Positions 56,786-64,000 of a stretch of DNA of 64,000 nt are shown piece after piece (positions within the stretch are counted from its first letter, which is position 1; each line of letters starts with the position of its first letter). A model generated the notes under the pieces. The model searched no databases. It was given only the letters and a program-made list of their open reading frames with translations, and was not told the DNA's origin. The translations under genes were made by a program, and so were the position numbers. Where the stretch lies: assembly GCA_017935505.1 (NCBI GenBank), contig JAGBHM010000017.1, forward strand, positions 1-64,000, read 5' to 3'. Origin of the DNA: Bacteroidales bacterium (lineage in GTDB: Bacteria; Bacteroidota; Bacteroidia; Bacteroidales; UBA932).

Positions 56786-57451
56786 ATGTTTGGGAATAAC
56801 CCTGAAATAAAAAATATAGCTTTGGTAGTAATCGCATTTGTGATTACTACCATTGTTGCATCTTGTGGTGACAAGACTGCCGAGGGTGAACTGATAGATA
56901 TTAATGCTATTCCCAGGCAAACTGTAAACGACATGTATGCAGTGCAGTCGAAGAATGGAACTTTGCAGATGAGGATGGAGGCAAAACTTATGCAGCGGTT
57001 CCAGAATGATTGTACAAATATCTCATATGAATTGTTCCCGGAGGGTTTTGACGTTTACGCATATAACGAAGAGGGATTGCTTGAGACCCATATACACTCA
57101 GATGTAGCCAAACATACAACCACAGAGGATGATGAAAAGTGGGAGGCGTTTGGAAGTGTTGTGATAAAGAACTTCGTAAAAGGTGAGCGTATGGAGACCG
57201 ATACCCTCTACTGGGATAGGGAGCAGAAGAGGATCTTTACCCATTGTTATGTAAAGATGTTCTCTCCCGACGGTTTTATGCAGGGGTATGGTATGGAGAG
57301 CGATGAGATGGCCCGCAATGCAAATGTGCTCAGGCCATTTGATAGCTATACCATAATAGGACGCGATTCAACAGCCGTACCTTACACAGATACTGCAAAT
57401 TTTATAGGACCTCCATTTGTTGTTAAAAATTCATTGTTGATAAAAGAGTAA
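56786..57451 (+). CDS. lptC: LptC-like LPS export protein
   Basis: 221 residues. LptC passes lipopolysaccharide from the LptBFG transporter to the periplasmic LptA bridge. The N-terminus (IKNIALVVIAFVITTIVASCGD) can be read as a membrane anchor or as a lipoprotein signal ending at the cysteine in VASC. The beta-jellyroll core is visible in SKNGTLQMRMEAKLMQ, GLLETHIHSDVAKHTT and GFMQGYGMESDEM. It begins one nucleotide after the TPR stop and precedes the CorC gene by four. Confidence 0.88.
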   Translation: MFGNNPEIKNIALVVIAFVITTIVASCGDKTAEGELIDINAIPRQTVNDMYAVQSKNGTLQMRMEAKLMQRFQNDCTNISYELFPEGFDVYAYNEEGLLETHIHSDVAKHTTTEDDEKWEAFGSVVIKNFVKGERMETDTLYWDREQKRIFTHCYVKMFSPDGFMQGYGMESDEMARNANVLRPFDSYTIIGRDSTAVPYTDTANFIGPPFVVKNSLLIKE

Positions 57452-57455
57452 TAGG

Positions 57456-58724
57456 ATGTGGGATGTGATATTGACCTTGTTGTCGCTTTTCTTTTCGGCA
57501 ATCTTCTCTGCATATGAGATTGCATTTCTGTCGAGCAATAAATTGAAAATAGAGCTCGATAAAAAGCAGGGGAAGCGCTATGCTGTAGCAATGAGCCGCT
57601 TTATTGAGAAGCCAGATGAGCTGATATCCGGACTTCTTATGGGAAATAATGTCGCCATTGTAATTTATGGTATAGCGATAGCAAGGATATTGGACCCCAT
57701 GATTGAGAAATATATAACCCACTCTTTGGGAGGTATTCTAGCTATAGAGACGATAATAGCAACACTTATCGTTCTCATTACGGCCGAATTTATGCCAAAG
57801 GCATTGAGCAGACTCAACCCGAATGCCGTATTCTCATCGTTGTATTGGGTAATACTCTTCTTCTACTGGCTTTTCTACCCTCTTACTGCTGTAACCAGAG
57901 CCCTTTCTAAAGGGATTATCAGTGTATTTGGCGTAACCAATATTTCGGAACCGCATAAAAACCTTTTCGACAAGAGTGACCTGATGTATCTTTCCAATGA
58001 GGTGAGCGGAGCACAGGAGGAGGAAAATGAACATATAAACGATATGATCATTTTCCAGAATGCACTAAACTTCTCACAGGTGAAACTTAGGGAGTGTATG
58101 GTTCCGCGTACTGAGATAACAGCAATTGATGTTACGGATCCTGTTGAAGAGCTGATCAGGCTCTTTGTAGAGTCGGGATATTCAAGGATAATGGTTTATG
58201 AAGAGAATATCGACAATATAATTGGATATGTACACTCAAAAGATCTCTTCAAACACAAGGAGTCGTCTATAGAGAAGCTGATGAGACCTATAGACCATGT
58301 TTCGGAGGAGATGAGTGCCCAGACCCTTATGGCCTACCTCACAAAGAACAGGAAACCTGCGGTTGTTGTTGAGGATGAGTATGGTGGAACTGCTGGAATT
58401 GTGACTTTGGAGGACCTTATCGAGGAAATTTTTGGAGATATCAGTGATGAACTTGATAAAGAGGATTTTATAGACAAGAAAATTTCCGATACGGAGTATG
58501 TTTTTTCAGCCCGTCTGGAGGTTGGGGAGATAAATAGGAAATATAATCTTGATTTACCGGAATCGGATGATTATGAGACTATTGCCGGATTAATAATGCA
58601 TATTAACGAAGATATTCCGGCAGAGCAGGAGATTCTGCAGTTCGGTGCATTCTCCTTCACAATACTCAAGACCACCAAAAACAGAATAGAGACTGTTGCA
58701 TTAAAAATCCTTGATATTGAGTAA
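57456..58724 (+). CDS. CorC/HlyC-type DUF21-CBS membrane protein
   Basis: 422 residues: N-terminal DUF21/CNNM transmembrane domain (about 1-190), two CBS domains (about 205-330, DEYGGTAGIVTLEDLIEEIFGDI), and a C-terminal CorC_HlyC domain (SARLEVGEINRKYNLDLP...ETIAGLI). This family is linked to magnesium/cobalt efflux. Unlike the shorter relative at 14558, this one is complete. It follows lptC by four nucleotides in the conserved envelope block. Confidence 0.9.
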   Translation: MWDVILTLLSLFFSAIFSAYEIAFLSSNKLKIELDKKQGKRYAVAMSRFIEKPDELISGLLMGNNVAIVIYGIAIARILDPMIEKYITHSLGGILAIETIIATLIVLITAEFMPKALSRLNPNAVFSSLYWVILFFYWLFYPLTAVTRALSKGIISVFGVTNISEPHKNLFDKSDLMYLSNEVSGAQEEENEHINDMIIFQNALNFSQVKLRECMVPRTEITAIDVTDPVEELIRLFVESGYSRIMVYEENIDNIIGYVHSKDLFKHKESSIEKLMRPIDHVSEEMSAQTLMAYLTKNRKPAVVVEDEYGGTAGIVTLEDLIEEIFGDISDELDKEDFIDKKISDTEYVFSARLEVGEINRKYNLDLPESDDYETIAGLIMHINEDIPAEQEILQFGAFSFTILKTTKNRIETVALKILDIE

Positions 58725-58744
58725 GATTTTAACATAAAAATTAC

Positions 58745-58752
58745 TATCTTCG
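58745..58752 (+). promoter_or_regulatory. Candidate -7 box for the foldase gene
   Basis: TATCTTCG differs from TAnnTTTG by one base and lies 48 bases before the ATG at 58801. Confidence 0.4.
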
Positions 58753-58800
58753 CGGGTCTAACCGAAATCTATTGAAAAATTATTAAAATTTTAGTATAAA

Positions 58801-60888
58801 ATGGCAGTTTTAGAGAAAATACGCGTTAAAATGGGTGCGTTCATCACCGTTATTATCGCGGTAGCGTTATTATCGTTCATCATTGATCCGAGCACTTTGG
58901 AGTCTACGTTGTCTATGTTTTCATCAAAATATGATGTAGGTGAGATAAATGGAGAGGCTGTATCGTATCAGGATTATCAGAAAAAAGTAGATTATTTCAC
59001 TCAGATTTATCAAATGACAAACGGTTCTGCAACCAATGACCAGGTTCAGGATATGATCAATAACTCTGCATGGCAGAATGAAATAGCAGACAGAGTGATT
59101 ATGCCTGCTATTGAGAATGCCGGTTTGAGATTGGGTGAGGATGAGTTGTTTGACCTCAGCCAGGGAAACAACATCTCTCCTATATTGGCAAATGAGCCAT
59201 CTTTCTTGGATGAAAACGGCAATTTCAGCAAAGCTAAGGTTGCTGAGTTTGTTCAGGCAATAGCACAGGACCAGAGCGGACAGTTGCAGATGTACTGGAG
59301 TTACCTTGAGGATAACATGGTAAAAGACCAGTTGATGACAAAATATATCTCATTGTTGGAGAAGAGTAACGTTGTAACTCCAGTGGAGCTCAACAGAGCC
59401 ATTGCTGAGAACAATACAACCTACAATGTTGATTTTGTTGTAAAACCTTATGTTTTTGCAGTTGATTCTACAATTACTGTAACCAACCAGGAGATCAAGG
59501 CATATTACGATGCCAACAAACATAACTACAAACAGCAGGCTAGCAAGGATATTGAATATGTTGTTTATGAGGTTCTTCCATCTGCTGAGGATATAGAGCT
59601 TGCAGAGAATGACATCAACAAAGTGTATGATGAGTTCACTACAACATCAAACATGAAAAACTTCCTTGCACGTAACTCAGACCAGCCTTTCAACGGTTAC
59701 TACTTCAAGAAAGACGAGTTGTCATCATTGCCTGACACTGTTGCAAAATTTGCTGAGAATGCAAAAGTTGGAGCACTTCTTGCACCTTATCAGGATAACA
59801 ATATGTTTGTTGCAGTAAGAGTTATGGATATCAAAGCTCTTCCAGATTCAGTATTTGTAAAACACATTCTTCTTCAGGGCGAGAATGAGAAGAAGGCCGA
59901 CAGCCTTATCCAGGTTCTCAACCAGAAGGGTGATTTCGTAAAATTGGCTCAGGAGTTCTCTGCAGACAGAAACCCTAACGTTGCTGAGGCTGGTGATTTG
60001 GGTTGGATTACACAACAGTATATGATTCCTGGTTTTGAGTCTGTAATGACTGCAGACAAGAATGAGATTCTAAAACTGAAAACCACTTACGGAACTCATA
60101 TTGTAAAGGTTACAAAAGCTACAAAACCTGAGCAGAAGATACAGTTGGCTGTTTTGGTTAAAGAGGCTGTTGCCGGCAAAAAAACATATGCCGATTACTA
60201 TGCAAAAGCAAATGACCTTGCTTCTAAATGCGAGGGTAGCCTTGAGAAATACAATGCTGCTGTAAAAGAGATGAACCTTACCTCTTATCCTGCAATAAGA
60301 GTATTGCCATCTGCAAAGACAATTGCAAACTATGAGCGTGCAAAAGAGGTTATCCGTTGGATCAACGAGAATGAGAAGGGAGATGTTTCTCCTATCATCT
60401 CTGTAGATAACAAATACTTCTTTGTTGTTGCAATAACTGGTGAGCATGAAGGCGGTATAGCAGATATCAATGAGGTTGCTACTCAGATCAAACAGTTCCT
60501 TACAGCAGAGAAACAAGGCAAGAAGGTTGCTGAGCAGACAAAAGGCGAGGTAGAGGGTCTTGCAAACATTGAGGCTGTTGCTGAGAAACTTGGTCTTACA
60601 GTAAGCCATCAGAATGGTATAGCATTCTCTTCACTTACTTCACAGCAGTTGGATCCTAAATTTATCGGAGCAATTGCTGCAGCAAAAGAGGGAGAGCTTA
60701 ACGGACCGGTAATTGGTGATATAGGAGTTTACTATTTTGTTGTAAACGGAAAAGAGGCTGGCGCTTTCTACACTGAGGATGATGCACGTAACAGAAAAGC
60801 ACAGGAGTTCTCTTACATGACACGTTTGATTCCTGCAATTATGGCTGAGGATGCCGGTGTAGAGGATCAGAGATATAAATTCTTCTAA
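58801..60888 (+). CDS. SurA/PpiD-type periplasmic peptidyl-prolyl isomerase
   Basis: 695 residues. An N-terminal membrane helix (about 12-30, GAFITVIIAVALLSFII) anchors a periplasmic chaperone with SurA_N-like region, a parvulin (PpiC) domain around 345-445 (VFVKHILLQGENEKKADSLI, AEAGDLGWITQQYMIPGFE), and a second degenerate rotamase-like region near 500-600. It resembles PpiD and helps outer-membrane protein folding. Placement after the LPS export genes fits. A hairpin follows. Confidence 0.9.
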   Translation: MAVLEKIRVKMGAFITVIIAVALLSFIIDPSTLESTLSMFSSKYDVGEINGEAVSYQDYQKKVDYFTQIYQMTNGSATNDQVQDMINNSAWQNEIADRVIMPAIENAGLRLGEDELFDLSQGNNISPILANEPSFLDENGNFSKAKVAEFVQAIAQDQSGQLQMYWSYLEDNMVKDQLMTKYISLLEKSNVVTPVELNRAIAENNTTYNVDFVVKPYVFAVDSTITVTNQEIKAYYDANKHNYKQQASKDIEYVVYEVLPSAEDIELAENDINKVYDEFTTTSNMKNFLARNSDQPFNGYYFKKDELSSLPDTVAKFAENAKVGALLAPYQDNNMFVAVRVMDIKALPDSVFVKHILLQGENEKKADSLIQVLNQKGDFVKLAQEFSADRNPNVAEAGDLGWITQQYMIPGFESVMTADKNEILKLKTTYGTHIVKVTKATKPEQKIQLAVLVKEAVAGKKTYADYYAKANDLASKCEGSLEKYNAAVKEMNLTSYPAIRVLPSAKTIANYERAKEVIRWINENEKGDVSPIISVDNKYFFVVAITGEHEGGIADINEVATQIKQFLTAEKQGKKVAEQTKGEVEGLANIEAVAEKLGLTVSHQNGIAFSSLTSQQLDPKFIGAIAAAKEGELNGPVIGDIGVYYFVVNGKEAGAFYTEDDARNRKAQEFSYMTRLIPAIMAEDAGVEDQRYKFF

Positions 60889-60924
60889 GAAAGAGTACAA
60901 TTCGGTATTTGCCGACAAAATGAA

Positions 60925-60957
60925 AAGAGGTTGCCTAAATCATTTAGACAACCTCTT
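60925..60957 (+). terminator. Terminator after the foldase gene
   Basis: AAGAGGTTG-c-CTAA pairs with TTAG-a-CAACCTCTT around a five-base loop. Its T-run is poor. Confidence 0.65.
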
Positions 60958-60987
60958 ATTTGGTTAAAGGTATAAATAATTTAGTCT

Positions 60988-62889
60988 ATGAAAAAAACAC
61001 TTGTTGATCTGTTTGAATTGTCTGTAAAGACATATCCGAACAATACATTTTTATTGGAAAAAACAGGTAAAGAGTTTGAACCAACAACCTATAAACAGGT
61101 CCAGGAGCAGGTTTACAAGATAGGAGCCGGATTGCAGGCACTTGGAGTGAAGAAGGGTGATGCAATGGCACTGCTCTCTGAGGGCCGCAACATGTGGGTT
61201 ATGGGCGAGCTTGCAATGTTCTATGCAGGAGCCATAAATGTTCCACTTTCAATAAAATTGGAAGAGAGCAATGACCTGTTGTTCCGTCTTGTGCATGCTG
61301 AGGTAAAATATATAATGGTATCGGGACAGCAGCTCAAAAAGATACGTCTTATAAAAGAGAAGCTGCCGTTGGTTGAAAAAATTATTGTTTTTGATGAGCA
61401 GAAGGTTTATGAAGAGAAGGAGTGCCACATCAATGACATTATAAAGATGGGCGAGGAATTCCTGGCCAGCCACACAATGGAAGAGTTTCTGGCGGTAGGC
61501 CAATCGATACAAAATGATGATTATGCGACAATAACCTATACTTCAGGAACAACAGCCGATCCTAAGGGAGTTATTCTCACCCACAGGAACTACACATCCA
61601 ATGTGGAGCAGGCACTCACATTGGTGGATATCGACCAGACATGGAGGACACTCATTATCCTTCCATTGGACCACTGCTTTGCACATGTTGTAGGTTTCTA
61701 TATAATGATGTCTCAGGGAGCCACAGCGGCCACAGTTCAAGTTGGACGTACCCCAATGGAGAGCCTGAAGAACATACCTTTAAATATAAAAGAGGTTAAG
61801 CCGCATTTTATTTTAAGTGTTCCGGCCTTGGCAAAAACCTTCAAGAAAAATATTGAGAATGGAATTAAGGCAAAAGGCGAGAAGGTTGTAAAACTCTTCA
61901 ATTTTGCAGTTAAGGTAGCACAGGTTTACAATGGCAACGGCAATGCCGAGCCTAAAGGAATGAGAATTTTCCTTAAACCACTTGTCGCCCTTTTCGACAA
62001 GATTCTTTTCACAAAAGTACGTGAGAATTTTGGAGGAGAGTTCCGCTTCTTCATTGGAGGTGGCGCATTGCTCGACAAAGATCTTCAGAAATTCTACTGT
62101 GCAATAGGAATGCCTATGTTCCAAGGATATGGTTTGAGTGAGGCAACTCCGGTTCTCTCTTCAAATGGTCCACGCAAATTCCGTTTCGGTTCAAGCGGAG
62201 TACTTGTAAAACCAATTGATCTCAAAATTTGTGATTCAGAGGGCAATGCACTGCCTGTAGGAGAACAGGGCGAGATTGTGGTGAAGGGTGAGAATGTGAT
62301 GGCCGGCTATTGGAAAAACCCAGAGGCAACAGCAGAAACCGTAAAAGATGGTTATCTGTATACAGGAGATTTGGGCTATATGGGCAAAGATGGCCTTCTG
62401 TATGTCCTTGGCCGCTTCAAGAGCCTACTTATTGCCAGCGACGGCGAAAAATATAGTCCTGAGGGAATCGAAGAGGCTATGGTTGAGCACTCTGCAAGCA
62501 TAGATCAGATAATGCTCTACAACAACCAGTCGCCATACACAACAGCATTGGTTGTGCCAAATAAAGAGAAACTTAAAGCATTTGTAAAAGAGAAAGGTCT
62601 TGATTGGGAGAGCCTTGAAGGCAAAAAGGCTGCTATCGACAAAATTGCTGCAGATATTGCACAATTCAGCAAAGGCGGAGAGTTTGAAACCATGTTTCCA
62701 CACCGATGGCTGCCGGCTACATTTGCCGTTCTTGCAGAGCCGTTTACCGAGCAGAACCAGATGATCAACAGCACAATGAAAATGGTGCGCAACAAAGTTG
62801 AAAAAGTTTACGCAGAACGTCTTGAATATGTTTACACCCCAGAAGGAAAACAAATTCATAATCAGCAAAATATAGATGCTCTGGCGTAG
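60988..62889 (+). CDS. AMP-forming acyl-CoA synthetase (long-chain type)
   Basis: 633 residues, ANL superfamily. ATP motif ATITYTSGTTADPKGVILTH, acyl-binding GYGLSEATPVLSSN, the YTGDLGYMGKDGLLYVLGR hinge region, and the late lysine region with K in QNQMINSTMKMVRNKVEKVY are visible. It activates fatty acids with CoA. The start MKKTLVDLFELSVKTYPN is typical. The gene stands alone between two terminators. Confidence 0.9.
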   Translation: MKKTLVDLFELSVKTYPNNTFLLEKTGKEFEPTTYKQVQEQVYKIGAGLQALGVKKGDAMALLSEGRNMWVMGELAMFYAGAINVPLSIKLEESNDLLFRLVHAEVKYIMVSGQQLKKIRLIKEKLPLVEKIIVFDEQKVYEEKECHINDIIKMGEEFLASHTMEEFLAVGQSIQNDDYATITYTSGTTADPKGVILTHRNYTSNVEQALTLVDIDQTWRTLIILPLDHCFAHVVGFYIMMSQGATAATVQVGRTPMESLKNIPLNIKEVKPHFILSVPALAKTFKKNIENGIKAKGEKVVKLFNFAVKVAQVYNGNGNAEPKGMRIFLKPLVALFDKILFTKVRENFGGEFRFFIGGGALLDKDLQKFYCAIGMPMFQGYGLSEATPVLSSNGPRKFRFGSSGVLVKPIDLKICDSEGNALPVGEQGEIVVKGENVMAGYWKNPEATAETVKDGYLYTGDLGYMGKDGLLYVLGRFKSLLIASDGEKYSPEGIEEAMVEHSASIDQIMLYNNQSPYTTALVVPNKEKLKAFVKEKGLDWESLEGKKAAIDKIAADIAQFSKGGEFETMFPHRWLPATFAVLAEPFTEQNQMINSTMKMVRNKVEKVYAERLEYVYTPEGKQIHNQQNIDALA

Positions 62890-62919
62890 CATATGCCAGT
62901 AGCGGAAAAACGCCAGAAG

Positions 62920-62959
62920 AGAGCCGTCAACCTTAAAAGTTGGCGGCTCTAATTTTTTT
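62920..62959 (+). terminator. Terminator after the acyl-CoA synthetase gene
   Basis: AGAGCCG-t-CAAC / GTTG-g-CGGCTCT with a loop of eight bases, then a T-run. The stem is nearly identical to the one at 31979-32016. A further inverted pair, CTGGCG/CGCCAG, lies just upstream at 62881-62886 and 62911-62916. Confidence 0.85.
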
Positions 62960-63110
62960 ATGATTGTCAAATAAGTAGAACCGACAGCCAGCCAGACCGG
63001 ATGCATTGAAGAATTGGTTGGGTGAATGGGAAGAGGTGGAGTGAAGTTCTGTCGGTTTAAAGTAAAAATGCAGGCAGAACAGATGCTTTTAGAAATCAGT
63101 TGATTTTATG

Positions 63111-63118
63111 TATATTTG
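63111..63118 (+). promoter_or_regulatory. -7 box for ychF
   Basis: TATATTTG, exact match, 27 bases before the ychF ATG at 63146. Confidence 0.6.
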
Positions 63119-63145
63119 CGGCCTAATTTAAAACGAAAAAGAATA

Positions 63146-64000
63146 ATGGCACTTAAATGCGGTATTGTAGGATTGCCAAATGTAGGCAAATCAACTCTTT
63201 TTAACTGTATAAGCTCAGGAAAGGCACAATCTGCCAACTTCCCGTTCTGCACAATAGAGCCGAATATCGGTTCAACAATTGTTCCGGATGACAGACTCCA
63301 GGTTCTTGAGAAACTTGTAAAACCACAAAGAGTTGTTCCGGCAACTGTTGAGATTGTGGATATTGCAGGTCTTGTGAAGGGTGCAAGCAAAGGAGAAGGC
63401 CTTGGTAACCAATTCCTTGCAAACATCAGAGAGACCGATGCAATCCTGCATGTACTAAGGTGCTTTGATGATGACAATATCGTACATGTAGACGGCAGTG
63501 TAGATCCTGTACGTGATAAGGAGATTATTGATACAGAATTGCAGTTGAAAGACCTTGAAACCATTGAGAACAGAATAGGAAAGGTTCAGAAGCAGGCACA
63601 GACCGGTGGCGACAAAGCTGCAAAGAGACTTTATGATATTCTTGTACAATATAAAGAGGCCCTTGTTCAGGGTAAATCTGCCAGAACTGTCACATTTGAT
63701 AATGCTGAGGATGAGAAGCTCGCAAAAGAGCTCTATCTGCTTACCAACAAGCCTGTGATGTATGTCTGCAATGTGGATGAGAATAGTGCAAAAGATGGAA
63801 ATAAATATGTAGAGGCGGTTAGAGAGGCTGTAAAAGAGGAGAATGCGCAGATTCTTATTATTGCTGCAAAAATTGAATCAGAAATAGCTGAGCTCGAGAG
63901 TTATGAAGAGCGTCAGATGTTCCTTGAGGAGATTGGACTTGAGAAATCGGGTGTGCAGCGCCTTATCAGAAGTGCCTATGCGCTGCTCAATTTGGAGACA
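63146..64000 (+). CDS. ychF: YchF-family redox-responsive ATPase, 3' end beyond window
   Basis: 285 codons are visible and the frame is open to the last base, so the gene is truncated by the window edge (full family length is about 365). It is an Obg-like P-loop ATPase that binds ribosomes and acts in stress and translation control. The N-terminal G1 motif is GIVGLPNVGKSTLFN, followed by NFPFCTIEPNIG and DIAGLVKGASKGEGLGN. The missing part is the C-terminal TGS domain. Confidence 0.96.
   Translation, partial: MALKCGIVGLPNVGKSTLFNCISSGKAQSANFPFCTIEPNIGSTIVPDDRLQVLEKLVKPQRVVPATVEIVDIAGLVKGASKGEGLGNQFLANIRETDAILHVLRCFDDDNIVHVDGSVDPVRDKEIIDTELQLKDLETIENRIGKVQKQAQTGGDKAAKRLYDILVQYKEALVQGKSARTVTFDNAEDEKLAKELYLLTNKPVMYVCNVDENSAKDGNKYVEAVREAVKEENAQILIIAAKIESEIAELESYEERQMFLEEIGLEKSGVQRLIRSAYALLNLET

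Overview
This 64 kb window is chromosomal DNA of a Bacteroidota bacterium, most likely order Bacteroidales. The evidence is the family content: GldE-type DUF21/CBS proteins, DUF4251, an S37/S28-type secreted peptidase, secreted GH20, FrdA/FrdB fumarate reductase of the Bacteroides type, and the conserved block coaX - outer-membrane protein - TPR - lptC - CorC - SurA/PpiD. In addition, many genes carry the Bacteroidota -7 promoter motif TAnnTTTG and almost none has a clear Shine-Dalgarno sequence. Base composition is AT-rich (roughly 40% GC by eye). I see no insertion sequence, prophage, CRISPR array or plasmid gene. The 55 protein genes and one tRNA are mostly housekeeping.

Layout. 0.2-7.6 kb (+): sufB-pnuC-sufC-sufD, then a class II ribonucleotide reductase and ispE. 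7.8-12.1 kb (-): a degenerate NtrC-like regulator, tyrS, rbfA and a LolC/E-type permease. 12.2-16.3 kb (+): secreted peptidase, DUF2156 protein, GldE-like protein, phosphopantetheinyl transferase. 16.3-20.4 kb (-): membrane Ser/Thr kinase, groEL, groES. 20.5-21.6 kb (+): tadA, a small DedA/YqaA-type membrane protein, tRNA-Gln(TTG). 21.6-28.3 kb (-): sufS-sufE-sufT-like-folK-glyS-DHOD-like-katA. 28.4-31.9 kb (+): ruvA, gcvH, an unknown secreted protein, threonine aldolase. 32-33.4 kb: an unknown lipoprotein and a GNAT protein. 33.5-41 kb: mnmG, ybeY, mdh, tonB, a P1 peptidase, hflX, an alpha/beta hydrolase. 41.5-49.6 kb: frdB/frdA without frdC, DUF4251, a beta-hexosaminidase, an Ntn-hydrolase, ruvB. 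50-64 kb, all on the + strand: mfd, coaX, OMP, TPR, lptC, CorC, SurA/PpiD-type foldase, acyl-CoA synthetase, and ychF, which runs off the end.

The main unexpected signals concern chromosome biology. The 417-bp AT-rich ruvB-mfd gap (49559-49975) holds a perfect DnaA box plus several near matches, and every gene to its right points away from it; I propose it as oriC. About 16 kb to the left, a 16-bp palindrome matching the ParB/parS consensus at 15 of 16 positions lies inside mnmG, with a second weaker copy just beyond mnmG's 3' end. Other points of note are a response regulator that has lost its receiver acidic pair, Walker B acids and sigma-54 contact loop; pnuC inside the suf operon; several start codons lying four bases after the -7 box (predicted leaderless mRNAs); a long interrupted palindrome between groEL and the kinase; and fumarate reductase genes without the cytochrome subunit.
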